10,580 bases of DNA from Candidatus Sulfotelmatobacter sp. (GCA_030037575.1 JASHRB010000357.1:1-10580); one strand, 5' to 3'; positions 1-6,994 are shown, counted from the first letter of the stretch. Notes: a model not told the origin generated them from the sequence alone. Made by a program: numbers and translations.

Positions 1-601
1 GAGGTGAAGAAGCATTACTACGACCCGAAATTTCACGGTATCAATTGGGACGAACAGACCCGGCAGACGAAGGGGTTTGCGGGAAAATCCGGGAGGTGCG
101 ATGGACACCATGGAGGATCTGCTGGGAGGGATGTTGGATAAGGATGTGAAGATCGGGAACCGTGTCAGCAGAAGTTCGACCAAGCCGTGGAGGCCAAATC
201 GCGCCACAGTGCCTTCGGCGGGAGGTTGATTGTCTTGGTGGATAGCGAATCCAGTTCGGGATCAGAACTGCTGGCCCGGGTGGTTCAAATCGAGAAGCGA
301 GGGTTGGTTTTGGGGGATTGTAGCGCCGGCCGGGTGATGGCAGCCCGGCATTACCGTTACACAGTGGAGATGGGCACAATCGTTTCTTACGGCAGCCTCG
401 ATCACCGAAGCAGACATAAAAATGAAGGATGGGTAAAGCCTGGAGCATACCGGCGTAACTCCTGACACTTTGATCCTATCCGCCTCCGATCTCGCAAATG
501 GTAACGATCCCGTACTGGCAAAGGCAGCAGAGATGCTCGGCGTAAAAGTGAGCGCGGAAGAAGCCGGGAGCCTGTTTCCATACGAATGGCCGAAAGACTG
601 A
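1..601 (+). pseudogene. Decayed S41 (tail-specific/C-terminal processing) peptidase, fragment
   Basis: Pieces of one S41-family serine peptidase can be read in order but in alternating frames. Bases 1 to about 75 (frame 1) give VKKHYYDPKFHGINWD, the N-terminal helical part of the family. Bases about 80-170 (frame 2) give ENPGGAMDTMEDLLGGM and DKDVKIGNRV, which is the LRxNPGG region of the C-terminal catalytic core. Bases about 175-397 (frame 1) give GRLIVLVDSESSSGSELLAR, with the catalytic-serine neighbourhood, then VVQIEKRGLVLGD. Bases 398-601 (frame 2) give SITEADIKMKDG, an in-frame TAA at 434-436, then SLEHTGVTPDTLIL and so on to a natural TGA at 599-601. The first and second pieces are joined directly, so the PDZ/central part of the protein (probably about 200 residues) has been deleted. 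At least two frameshifts and two stops (139, 434) make a functional product very unlikely. The 5' end lies outside the window. Sequencing error could explain single shifts but not the deletion. Confidence 0.85.
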
Positions 602-613
602 ATTCCTTCTGCC

Positions 614-937
614 TTAGTCTCCGCCGACCGAGTCGGCAATCCACTCGAGATAGGTTGGTGACCCGTCCTCGATTTTTAGACAGACGCACTCCGGCAGTTC
701 ATAGGAGTGCAGCTCACTAATAGCTGCCCGAACTCCAGCAAAGGCGCCCTCCGTCGTCTTCATGATCAGCAGCCACTCGCTGGCTTCGTCCACCTTGCCC
801 TGCCAACGATAGATCGATATCACTCGCGGAACGATATTCACGCAGGCCGCGAGCCGCTTCTCGACCAGATGCTTGGCCATCGTGCGAGCTTCTTCTTCCG
901 ATCCCGCTGTGGTGAGGACGATTCGCTTGTCAGTCAT
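614..937 (-). CDS. cutA: Divalent-cation tolerance protein CutA
   Basis: This is a 107-residue protein of the usual CutA1 length (about 105-115). The family forms very stable cytoplasmic trimers with a ferredoxin-like fold. It is linked to copper and other divalent-cation tolerance, though its biochemical role is unsettled. Visible signatures are the early strand RIVLTTAGSEEEA (residues 5-17), RLAACVNIVP (28-37, with the conserved Cys32), SIYRWQGKV (41-49), HSYELPE (77-83) and YLEWI near the C terminus. The ATG at 937 lies directly in front of the first strand, as in homologues, but no clear Shine-Dalgarno precedes it. It converges with the peptidase remnant (12 bases between the stops) and diverges from the phosphohexomutase gene. 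A hairpin-forming inverted repeat lies just upstream of its start. Confidence 0.93.
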   Translation of the reverse strand: MTDKRIVLTTAGSEEEARTMAKHLVEKRLAACVNIVPRVISIYRWQGKVDEASEWLLIMKTTEGAFAGVRAAISELHSYELPECVCLKIEDGSPTYLEWIADSVGGD

Positions 938-949
938 ATAAAATCGGTT

Positions 950-980
950 TTCGGCTGTTAGTCATCAGCAACCAGCCGAA
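950..980. repeat. Inverted repeat between divergent cutA and phosphohexomutase genes
   Basis: TTCGGCTG at 950-957 is the exact reverse complement of CAGCCGAA at 973-980. Two more pairs (TT 958-959 with AA 970-971) form inside if C972 is bulged, giving a stem of about 10 bp around a 10-base loop. It ends 12 bases before the cutA start codon and has no T-tract on the plus strand. It could be an operator for either divergent gene or a leader hairpin in cutA mRNA. The sequence alone does not tell which. Confidence 0.45.
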
Positions 981-1023
981 GGATCGCAGCACCCAAGGAC
1001 ATTCGATTTCAAAGGCCTATTCC

Positions 1024-2436
1024 ATGCTAACGCAGATCAAGTTCGGCACGTCAGGTTGGCGAGCAGTCATGGCTGAGGAATTTACTTTCGCCAATGTTCG
1101 CCGTGCCGTTGCGGGAATCGCGCGCTACGTCGCGGCTTACAAGCCGCAGGGAGCCCGTGTAATCGTTGGTCGCGATGCGCGATTTTTAGGCGAAACTTTC
1201 TGTGCGATGGCCGCCGAAATTATTGCCCAGCACGGCATTACGCCGCTGATGGTTGAAGAACCCGCGCCCACTCCGGCATTGGCCTATGCGGTCGTGCACG
1301 TGAACGCTGATGGCGTGATCAACTTCACCGCTTCGCACAATCCTCCGGAATACAACGGAATCAAGTTTTCGACGCCCGATGGCTGTCCAGCGCTGCCCGA
1401 AGTTACGAAGAAGATGGAAGCGGAGATTGCAGCAAGCGACGCGAGCAGCGCGCCCGCTGCCCGAAGCGGCGGAAGCGGAGCCAAGAAGCAATCGATTGAC
1501 GTGAAGTCGAGCTACCTCAAGCGCCTCTCCGAAGTCGTCGATCTCTCAGCCATTTGCAAGGCGAAGGTGAAGGTCTGCTTCGACCCGATGTGGGGTGCGG
1601 CGCGCGGGTATTCTGACGGGATTCTGCGCGGCCAGGGAGTCGATGTTGCCACGGTTCACGATTATCGCGATGTGTTGTTCGGCGGACACGCACCGGAACC
1701 GGCTGATCACCGGCTACAGGATCTCCGCGACAAAATGAAGGCGACTGGAGCCCACATCGGCATTGCCACCGACGGCGACGCCGACCGCTTTGGCATCGTC
1801 GATGCCGACGGGACTTTCCTGCAGCCCAACTATGTGATCGCCCTCTTGTTTGACTACCTGGTCGAAACTCGTGGGTGGAAGAACGGGGTTGCGAAATCCG
1901 TCGCGACCACGAATCTGATCAATGCGATTGCCAAGGCTCGCAACGTCGAATTGCACGAAACACCGGTGGGATTTAAGTACATCGGTGAACTTATTATGAG
2001 AGATAAGATCGCGATCGGTGGAGAAGAAAGCGCCGGACTTTCGATTCGCCATCACGTGCCGGAAAAAGACGGAATCCTGGCCGGCCTGCTTTGTTGCGAA
2101 ATGGTTGCCCGCCGCGCAAAGCCGTTGGGTGAGCAATTGAAGTCGCTCTGTAACCAAGTTGGTTCCTACTATCCACAGCGCGAAAACTTCCGCTTGACGC
2201 CCGAGGTGAAAGCGAAGTTCACTGAAAAGTTACGCTTCGATCCGCGGGAATTTTGCGGCCACGAGGTCGGCGAAGTCGTGCGCACTGACGGATTGAAACT
2301 TGTTTTTGCGGATGGCTCCTGGGTGTGCTACCGGCTTTCCGGAACCGAGCCGGTGGTGCGGGTTTACTCGGAAGCCCGGAGTCAGCAAGGGTTGGAAAAA
2401 CTGAGCAGCGCGGCCAAGCAATGGATTTTCGAATAG
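1024..2436 (+). CDS. Phosphoglucomutase/phosphomannomutase (alpha-D-phosphohexomutase)
   Basis: This is a 470-residue cytoplasmic enzyme of the alpha-D-phosphohexomutase superfamily, which interconverts hexose 1- and 6-phosphates (glucose or mannose) for glycogen, cell-wall and exopolysaccharide precursors. All four family signatures are visible. KFGTSGWRA (6-14) opens domain 1. TASHNP (102-107) carries the phospho-serine Ser104. DGDADR (250-255) is the Mg-binding loop. GGEES (332-336) is the sugar-binding loop. RLSGTEP (437-443) is the phosphate-binding loop of domain 4. A low-complexity Ala/Ser/Gly stretch (about 137-157) sits between domains 1 and 2. The start is supported by AAAGG at 1011-1015, eight bases before ATG, and by FGTSGWR lying near the N terminus as in relatives. 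Glucose versus mannose preference cannot be decided from sequence. The 3' end overlaps the next gene by 16 bases, which suggests co-transcription. Confidence 0.95.
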   Translation: MLTQIKFGTSGWRAVMAEEFTFANVRRAVAGIARYVAAYKPQGARVIVGRDARFLGETFCAMAAEIIAQHGITPLMVEEPAPTPALAYAVVHVNADGVINFTASHNPPEYNGIKFSTPDGCPALPEVTKKMEAEIAASDASSAPAARSGGSGAKKQSIDVKSSYLKRLSEVVDLSAICKAKVKVCFDPMWGAARGYSDGILRGQGVDVATVHDYRDVLFGGHAPEPADHRLQDLRDKMKATGAHIGIATDGDADRFGIVDADGTFLQPNYVIALLFDYLVETRGWKNGVAKSVATTNLINAIAKARNVELHETPVGFKYIGELIMRDKIAIGGEESAGLSIRHHVPEKDGILAGLLCCEMVARRAKPLGEQLKSLCNQVGSYYPQRENFRLTPEVKAKFTEKLRFDPREFCGHEVGEVVRTDGLKLVFADGSWVCYRLSGTEPVVRVYSEARSQQGLEKLSSAAKQWIFE

Positions 2437-2888
2437 AACCCAGGGCAAGAATCAGGAAGTTTCCCAGCGCGGAAGAAGGCCTGCGCGCGATTGCCGAGAA
2501 ACTTCCGCACGCTGAAGCCGTGGCGGCTTCGAGGATCGAACCTATCCGGCCGCTGCTGTCGCAGATATACGTGCAACGCCGGCGCATCGCCACCATTTCG
2601 GTGATCGTCCTCGCTGCATCGTTGTTTGTGCATGTCATGTTCGGGGCGAACGGCATGGTTGTTTACAAACAAAAGCGCGCGGAATTTCAGCTCCTGCAGA
2701 AGCAGATTGCGGACGAGCAGCAGGAAAACGAAATCTACAATCACAAAATTCAGGAATTGCAGACCGACGAAAAAGCGATCGAGAAAGAAGCACGCGAGCA
2801 GTTGCGCTATGTGCGCCCCGGAGAATTCGTTTATGTTCCTCCGCCGCCGGTGAATCCGCCTGCCGCCCATCAGACCGCGAAGAATTAA
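2421..2888 (+). CDS. FtsB/DivIC-like septum formation initiator protein
   Basis: This is a 155-residue single-pass membrane protein. A cytoplasmic N-terminal tail (1-55) is followed by one hydrophobic segment (about 57-76, IATISVIVLAASLFV), then a charged Gln/Glu-rich coiled coil (about 83-125), then the family-typical end EKEAREQLRYVRPGE (121-135), and a proline-rich tail. This order matches FtsB/DivIC, small bitopic proteins that link early and late divisome parts (with FtsL and FtsQ/DivIB) on the outer face of the inner membrane. The N-terminal tail is longer than in E. coli FtsB, which begins almost directly with the membrane segment. The ATG at 2421 lies inside the end of the phosphohexomutase gene. 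The frame stays open further upstream, but that part only overlaps the mutase and looks unrelated. No strong ribosome site is visible, so translational coupling to the mutase is likely. Confidence 0.88.
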   Translation: MDFRIEPRARIRKFPSAEEGLRAIAEKLPHAEAVAASRIEPIRPLLSQIYVQRRRIATISVIVLAASLFVHVMFGANGMVVYKQKRAEFQLLQKQIADEQQENEIYNHKIQELQTDEKAIEKEAREQLRYVRPGEFVYVPPPPVNPPAAHQTAKN

Positions 2889-2963
2889 CTATCGCCAAGT
2901 TTCCCCTCTGCAACAACAGACCGGACAGCACCGTCGAGCTCTGGAATTGAAACAGCGCACGGC

Positions 2964-3001
2964 CACAGCGTGACATCTGAGAACTTCGGCTGTGCTATAT
3001 T
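2964..3001 (+). promoter_or_regulatory. Candidate promoter for the small exported protein gene
   Basis: TATATT at 2996-3001 is preceded by TG one base before it (2993-2994), the form of an extended -10 element. GTGACA at 2970-2975 resembles a -35 box, but the 20-base spacer is longer than normal. An inverted repeat, CACAGC (2964-2969) with GCTGTG (2989-2994), flanks the spacer and could bind a regulator. Transcription from here would give a leader of about 115 bases. The rest of the gap 2889-3121 shows nothing else I can name. Confidence 0.35.
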
Positions 3002-3105
3002 TCCAGCAATCGGCGTCCTGGGTTTGAGTGGAAGCCGGGAGAAGACTAGAATTCCTGCCATAACCTGCGGCTGTTGTGCCGCTGAGAAGAGTCAAGAAGA
3101 GTCAA

Positions 3106-3111
3106 AAGGAG
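3106..3111 (+). promoter_or_regulatory. Strong ribosome binding site of the small exported protein
   Basis: AAGGAG lies ten bases before the ATG at 3122 and fixes that start. It is one of the clearest ribosome sites in the window. A short tandem repeat (AAGAGTCA twice) directly precedes it. Confidence 0.75.
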
Positions 3112-3121
3112 AAGCCCGGCC

Positions 3122-3451
3122 ATGAGAAAAGTTTTGGTTCTTTGTCTCGCGATCTTCTTCGTCTGCGCCCTGGCGGCGCTGGCGTTCGACGATATGGGGA
3201 AGCGTGCCACGGTCAACGGATGGATAACGGACAGCCAATGCGGCGCCAAGGGCGCGAACGCGAAAGCTGAAGAATGCACCAAGAAATGCCTGGCGAAAGG
3301 CGCCAAGATGGTGATTGTGACCGACAACGATCAGAAGGTTCTGATGGTCGACAATCCGGATGCAATCGAGGAACATGCCGGACACCACGTGGCTGTGACC
3401 GGCACGGTGAATGGAGATTCCATTCACGTGGACAGCGTGAAGATGATGTGA
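3122..3451 (+). CDS. Small exported Cys/His-containing protein of unknown function
   Basis: This is a 109-residue protein with a typical signal peptide: MRK, a hydrophobic core (4-20), and a probable cut after Ala21 in AALA/FD. The mature part of about 88 residues starts with a strand-rich segment VNGWITDSQCG (31-41). It contains three cysteines (C40, C52, C56, the last two spaced CxxxC) and later a histidine cluster HAGHH (85-89), followed by VAVTGTV. The predicted fold is a small beta barrel, as judged from the alternating strands. I recognise the general type as recurrent in acidobacterial genomes, but I cannot assign a function. The Cys and His residues could bind a metal or form a disulfide in the periplasm; that is inference. 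It stands alone with its own ribosome site and terminator. Confidence 0.85.
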   Translation: MRKVLVLCLAIFFVCALAALAFDDMGKRATVNGWITDSQCGAKGANAKAEECTKKCLAKGAKMVIVTDNDQKVLMVDNPDAIEEHAGHHVAVTGTVNGDSIHVDSVKMM

Positions 3452-3497
3452 AGGGCCCGCGCGAAAATCTGCCCTGAATTCGCGTAGGAAAGAATAT

Positions 3498-3521
3498 GGG
3501 GCGGTTGCAGCCGCCCCTTTT
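3498..3521 (+). terminator. Rho-independent terminator, probably bidirectional
   Basis: GGGGCGG (3498-3504) pairs perfectly with CCGCCCC (3511-3517) around a six-base loop and is followed by TTTT (3518-3521). It lies 46 bases after the stop of the small exported protein. On the minus strand the stem is followed by a T-rich stretch (ATATTCTTTCC), so it can also stop transcripts coming from thiG. Confidence 0.85.
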
Positions 3522-3550
3522 GTTGGGCAAAGGATTTCGATTCGCGGACG

Positions 3551-3571
3551 GCACGGGCTCAGGCCGCGTGC
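3551..3571 (-). other. GC-rich hairpin downstream of thiG
   Basis: GCACGGGC (3551-3558) pairs with GCC and CGTGC (3563-3565, 3567-3571) around the loop TCAG, with G3566 bulged. This gives a stable eight-pair stem 38 bases after the thiG stop. There is no T-run on either side, so it is not a classical terminator, but it may protect the 3' end or help pausing before the terminator at 3498-3521. Confidence 0.4.
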
Positions 3572-3608
3572 GGCGGAGTTCAGTCATGCGCGCTCATGCG
3601 GGAAACGC

Positions 3609-4382
3609 TTATCGCACCATGCCTTCCAGCGGCGAACTCGCCGTCGCGTAAAGCTTCTTCGGCATCCGCCCGGCCAGATAAGCCTGCCGTCCGGCACTCA
3701 CGGCATAGCGCATTGCTTCCGCCATCAGTACAGGATCCTGCGCGCCCGCGATCCCTGTATTCATCAGAACTGCATCCGCTCCGAGTTCCATGGCGATTGC
3801 CGCGTCAGAAGCCGTACCCACGCCCGCGTCCACGATGAGTGGCACGCCGCTGATCATCTCCCGCAGGATTCGAAGATGCGCCTGATTCTGAATGCCCATG
3901 CCACTGCCGATGGGAGCGCCAAGCGGCATCACGGCGGCCGCACCGGCGTCGATCAGACGCTTGGCAAACACAATATCGTCGGAGGTATAGGGCAACACCG
4001 TGAACCCCTCGCTGGCCAGCACTCGCGTAGCTTCGAGCGTGGCCTGCACATCGGGATACAGCGTCGCTTGATCGCCGACGACTTCGAGCTTGACCCATTC
4101 GGAAAGTCCAACTTCGCGACCCAGTCGCGCTGCCCGAATGGCTTCATCGGCGGTGTAGCAGCCGGCGGTATTAGGCAACAGAAAATACTTCTTGGGATCA
4201 ATGTAATCGAGCAGCGACTCCTTGCCCCGATCAAGATTCACGCGCCGCACGGCCACGGTGACCATCTCGGCTCCACTGGCCTCAAGCGCGCGTGCGGTCT
4301 CCTGAAAAGATTTGTATTTTCCCGTGCCAACGATCAGGCGGGAGCGAAGCGAGCGGCCGGCAATGAGCAGTGGGTCACGCAT
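3609..4382 (-). CDS. thiG: Thiazole synthase ThiG
   Basis: This 257-residue cytoplasmic TIM-barrel enzyme makes the thiazole phosphate half of thiamine. It uses 1-deoxy-D-xylulose 5-phosphate, dehydroglycine and sulfur from ThiS thiocarboxylate. Signatures are [10 protein letters not shown] (16-25), LPNTAGC (69-75), WVKLEV with the Schiff-base lysine Lys98, PLGAPIGSG (153-161) and the phosphate-binding [12 protein letters not shown] (184-195) followed by [12 protein letters not shown] (201-212). The frame is open for 17 more codons upstream, but homologues begin at MRDPLLIAG, so I choose the ATG at 4382. No ribosome site precedes it. TACAAT sits six bases before the ATG, so the message may be leaderless. 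No thiS, thiO/thiH or thiE is adjacent. The acyl-CoA synthetase gene lies 85 bases upstream on the same strand. No TPP riboswitch is visible in front of the gene. Confidence 0.95.
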   Translation of the reverse strand: MRDPLLIAGRSLRSRLIVGTGKYKSFQETARALEASGAEMVTVAVRRVNLDRGKESLLDYIDPKKYFLLPNTAGCYTADEAIRAARLGREVGLSEWVKLEVVGDQATLYPDVQATLEATRVLASEGFTVLPYTSDDIVFAKRLIDAGAAAVMPLGAPIGSGMGIQNQAHLRILREMISGVPLIVDAGVGTASDAAIAMELGADAVLMNTGIAGAQDPVLMAEAMRYAVSAGRQAYLAGRMPKKLYATASSPLEGMVR

Positions 4383-4388
4383 GAAAGT

Positions 4389-4394
4389 ATTGTA
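4389..4394 (-). promoter_or_regulatory. Candidate -10 box (TACAAT) directly in front of thiG
   Basis: On the minus strand TACAAT is followed by six bases and then the thiG ATG, so transcription would begin at or near the start codon (leaderless mRNA). No convincing -35 box is seen at the usual distance. The absence of a Shine-Dalgarno sequence fits this reading but does not prove it. Confidence 0.35.
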
Positions 4395-4423
4395 ACGAAT
4401 TGCAATCCATGAGTACGAGCGAC

Positions 4424-4448
4424 CTTCGGCCAACGCTGGCGCCCGAAG
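4424..4448. repeat. Inverted repeat between acyl-CoA synthetase gene and thiG
   Basis: CTTCGG (4424-4429) pairs with CCGAAG (4443-4448) around 13 bases, with an inner CCA/TGG pairing (4430-4432 with 4437-4439). It lies just after the synthetase stop codon on the minus strand. No T-run follows it in that direction, so it is at best a weak terminator or an mRNA-stabilising hairpin. Confidence 0.35.
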
Positions 4449-4467
4449 AAATTAAAAAATGCCACGC

Positions 4468-6255
4468 TCAAGGTACCGCCGTAGCTTCCGCTAAGGCATA
4501 GACTTCTTCAATCTGCCTGCGATATCGTTCTTCGACCACCCGTCGCCGCAGTTTCATGGTGGGTGTGAGGGCCCCGTTTTCGGGAGTAAACTCGTCAGGA
4601 ATCAGCAGCACACGCTTCATGGTCTCAAAACGCGCCAGCTTTTCGTTCGTGCGCGCGACAATCTCCTCGTACAGTGCCTGCACCTTTAGGCTTGCCAGCA
4701 ACTCAGACCGTGATCGGAAAACGATGCCGGTATTGCGCGCCCAGTCCTCCAGTAGCGCAAAATTGGGCGAAATCAGCACGCAAGCAAACTTTCGCTTATC
4801 GCCCACCACCACTGCAGTTCCAACCAGGGGATTGATCCTAAGGGAGTTCTCGATCGGCTGTGGGGCAATAAATTTTCCGCCGGAAGTCTTGATGAGTTCT
4901 TTTTTGCGATCCGTAACCGACAAATATCCGTCGGCGTCGATGTTGCCAATGTCCCCGGTTTTGAACCAGCCATCCTGAAACGCGCTCTGCGTTTCCTCAG
5001 GACGGTTCCAATAACCCTTGAATACTGACGGCCCGCGAACCAGAATCTCGCCGTCTGGGGCAATGCGAACTTCAATATTCGCTAATTTCTTGCCAACCGT
5101 TCCCATGCGATGGTGCATGGGTGTGTTCACCGCAATCACTGGCGAAGTCTCGGTTAGTCCGTACCCTTCGTGAATGCGAATGCCGACAGTTGCGAACCAT
5201 TCAGCAAGATCGCGGCCCAGGGGCGCTCCCCCGGAGATAAAAACTTCCACGCGTCCGCCCAGACCTTGGCGAATTTTCGAGAAGACGAATTTGTTGACAA
5301 GCTTCCAGCGGAGTGAAGTAGGAATTTTGCCGGAAAGAATCTCCGGCTGATGCGTGCGGCCCACCGAGAGCGCCCACTGATACATGTTTCGCCGGAGAAA
5401 GCCTTGCGCGCTTGTTTCCGTTTTGGCGTAAATCTTTTCGTAGACCCGTGGCACCGAAACGCAGGTCGTGGGACGTACCTCGAGAAACGCCGTCGGAAGA
5501 TTCTCCATAAACGGACAGTAGGCTAGGGTGACGCCTTGTGAGAGCAAGCCGAAATCGACGCTTCGTGCGGTAACGTGTGAGAGCGGAAGAAAAGACACAC
5601 TGACTTGGTTGGAATGAAAATCGAAGCCCGGCAGCCAGCCTTCAATATTCGAAGCCATGTTTCCGTGAGTTAGCATCACACCTTTGGAAACACCCGTTGT
5701 TCCGGAAGTGTAGATAATGGTGGCCAGGTCGTCGGGCTGAACGGAGCGCGCAAGTGACTCGATCTCAGCGTTGAGATTTTCGCCAGCCGGGGCGCTAAAT
5801 TCTTCCATCAACACGCACGACGAAGTCAATTCGCTCGGAACCTGCACGCGATCCATAAGCACAATCTTTCGCAGCTGGGTCTGGCTGAGAATCGACCGAA
5901 GTTTTTGCAACTGCTTTTCGGTCGAGACAAACCCTACCGTGGCGCCGGAATCACGCAGGGTGTGAGCCGTTTGCTCCGGAGTCAGGGTCGCATAAAGCGG
6001 AACAGTCACGGCACCCAGCAGCAAAATGGCGAAATCGGCCGTAGGCCATTCCGGACGGTTCTCGCTCAATATGGCAACCCGGTCGCCTTTGCCAACACCC
6101 CATTGCCGCAATGCATTTGCGGTTCCGGAGACATTGCTGCGAAGTTGCGAAGAAGAGGTCGGCAACCATCTGCCGTTTTCGCAGTGCAGCGTGGCGGCGT
6201 CGAGATTGCGTCCGACGGCCGCAAAAAAGATGTCGTTCAGGGTATGGAGGCTCAT
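4468..6255 (-). CDS. Long-chain acyl-CoA synthetase (AMP-forming)
   Basis: This is a 595-residue member of the ANL adenylate-forming superfamily, closest in style to bacterial long-chain fatty-acid--CoA ligases of about 600 residues. It would activate fatty acids with ATP to acyl-AMP and then acyl-CoA at the inner face of the membrane. Visible motifs are the P-loop [13 protein letters not shown] (180-192), SFLPLSHV (221-228), [10 protein letters not shown] (363-372), GWFKTGDIG (429-437) and [14 protein letters not shown] (449-462) with the likely catalytic Lys461. [12 protein letters not shown] near the C terminus is typical of this subgroup. The frame is open for 52 more codons upstream. That stretch has no family resemblance and would run into the leader of the divergent peroxiredoxin gene, so I choose the ATG at 6255 (MSLHTLND). 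The start is not backed by a clear ribosome site. Chain-length preference cannot be told. No other fatty-acid gene is adjacent. Confidence 0.93.
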   Translation of the reverse strand: MSLHTLNDIFFAAVGRNLDAATLHCENGRWLPTSSSQLRSNVSGTANALRQWGVGKGDRVAILSENRPEWPTADFAILLLGAVTVPLYATLTPEQTAHTLRDSGATVGFVSTEKQLQKLRSILSQTQLRKIVLMDRVQVPSELTSSCVLMEEFSAPAGENLNAEIESLARSVQPDDLATIIYTSGTTGVSKGVMLTHGNMASNIEGWLPGFDFHSNQVSVSFLPLSHVTARSVDFGLLSQGVTLAYCPFMENLPTAFLEVRPTTCVSVPRVYEKIYAKTETSAQGFLRRNMYQWALSVGRTHQPEILSGKIPTSLRWKLVNKFVFSKIRQGLGGRVEVFISGGAPLGRDLAEWFATVGIRIHEGYGLTETSPVIAVNTPMHHRMGTVGKKLANIEVRIAPDGEILVRGPSVFKGYWNRPEETQSAFQDGWFKTGDIGNIDADGYLSVTDRKKELIKTSGGKFIAPQPIENSLRINPLVGTAVVVGDKRKFACVLISPNFALLEDWARNTGIVFRSRSELLASLKVQALYEEIVARTNEKLARFETMKRVLLIPDEFTPENGALTPTMKLRRRVVEERYRRQIEEVYALAEATAVP

Positions 6256-6393
6256 CGCATCAGGTTGCGGTCCGAGATTGAATGTACTGGTTTCGTGCGG
6301 TCCTCGGCAATGCGAAATCGTAGTCGGCCATTGATTGCCAGACCTCCGCATTGCCTCAGCGGCTACCATGGAGTAAGCTGGTGCGGAGCCGTC

Positions 6394-6400
6394 GAGGAGA
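6394..6400 (+). promoter_or_regulatory. Ribosome binding site deciding the peroxiredoxin start
   Basis: GAGGAGA lies five bases before the ATG at 6406. It singles out this start from a much longer open frame that reaches back to about 5905 through the antisense of the acyl-CoA synthetase gene. Confidence 0.8.
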
Positions 6401-6405
6401 ACTTC

Positions 6406-6990
6406 ATGCAAGTGAGACGTTCCGCTCTTTTGCGGGCGGTGTTATTGGCGGGAACGCTGGCAACCGCTCCGGCCAATCCTGCTCTCGCGAAAAGTCAGCC
6501 GCCGCCGGAGGCCCCCGCCAGGTCGATGCCCAAGGTTGGCGCCGTGGCTCCCGATTTCACTTTGCAGTATTTCGACGGCAATGATCTGAAAGATGTTTCC
6601 CTGAGCCAGTATCGCGGAAAGAAAAATGTCGTCGTGGCGTTCTTTATTTTTGCTTTCACCGGAGGTTGAACCAAGCAGATGCAGGCGCTCCAGCAGGATT
6701 TGAAGCGGCTGGACGCGACCGATACCCAGGTTCTGGGTGTGAGCATGGATAGCGCCTTCGCCAACAAAGCGTTTGCCGACCAGATTGGAGTTAGCTTTCC
6801 GCTGCTCAGCGATTGGGGCGGGGACGTAACCCACAAATACGGAATTTACGTTGACAAGTACAAGGCCGCACGCCGCGTGAACTTCCTCATCGGAAAGGAT
6901 GGAAAAATTCTCGAGGAGCAGGTTGATAAAGACGCACTCGATCCCACGAAGATTGTGGATACGTGTGAGCGGCCCAAATTGAAGAACTGA
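6406..6990 (+). CDS. Exported selenocysteine-containing peroxiredoxin (AhpC/TSA type)
   Basis: This is a thioredoxin-fold peroxidase that reduces hydrogen peroxide or organic peroxides. Residues 1-29 form a signal peptide (MQVRRS, hydrophobic core, ALA/KS), so the enzyme should act outside the cytoplasm. [14 protein letters not shown] (45-58) begins the AhpC/TSA domain. FAFTGG (82-87) is followed by an in-frame TGA at 6667-6669 (codon 88), then [11 protein letters not shown]. The family motif here is TxxC, so the UGA stands exactly at the peroxidatic cysteine and is best read as selenocysteine. The frame then continues without damage through [19 protein letters not shown] and [13 protein letters not shown], which hold the usual core strands and the conserved arginine, to 194 residues. 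A SECIS-like hairpin follows the UGA. The single cysteine, Cys187 near the C terminus, could be the resolving residue. The proline usually seven residues before the active site is isoleucine (Ile81). It is divergent from the acyl-CoA synthetase gene and convergent with the histidine kinase (4 bases apart). An automatic caller would split it at 6669. Confidence 0.88.
6682..6711 (+). promoter_or_regulatory. Bacterial SECIS element candidate
   Basis: It starts 13 bases after the UGA codon. Lower stem: CAG 6682-6684 with CTG 6709-6711. After a G/G mismatch, CGCT 6686-6689 pairs with AGCG 6704-6707. After a C/A mismatch, CAG 6691-6693 pairs with TTG 6700-6702 (the last pair is G-T wobble). The loop CAGGAT (6694-6699) begins 25 bases after the UGA and carries two guanines. 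Distance, upper stem and G in the apical loop fit the bacterial SECIS form recognised by SelB. The structure was paired by eye, not computed. Confidence 0.65.
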
Positions 6991-6994
6991 GCTT

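Noticed and set aside
41..448. 135-codon minus-strand open frame at the left end
   Set aside because: It is antisense to the S41 peptidase remnant, whose pieces match a known family; the minus-strand product is rich in Pro, Arg and Ser and resembles nothing.
4383..4467. TPP riboswitch in front of thiG
   Set aside because: The gap is only 85 bases and lacks the conserved CTGAGA and related cores of the THI box on the minus strand.
5905..6405. Long upstream extension of the peroxiredoxin frame
   Set aside because: It is antisense to the acyl-CoA synthetase gene and its leader, shows no domain resemblance, and a strong ribosome site plus signal peptide mark the start at 6406.
6256..6411. 52-codon extension of the acyl-CoA synthetase
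   Set aside because: It has no similarity to the family N terminus and would cover the divergent promoter region and ribosome site of the peroxiredoxin gene.
6406..6669. Peroxiredoxin as a truncated pseudogene ending at the UGA, with a second small gene from 6679
   Set aside because: The two parts are in the same frame, the stop is exactly at the catalytic cysteine position, no other damage exists, and a SECIS-like hairpin follows. Selenocysteine explains all of this at once.
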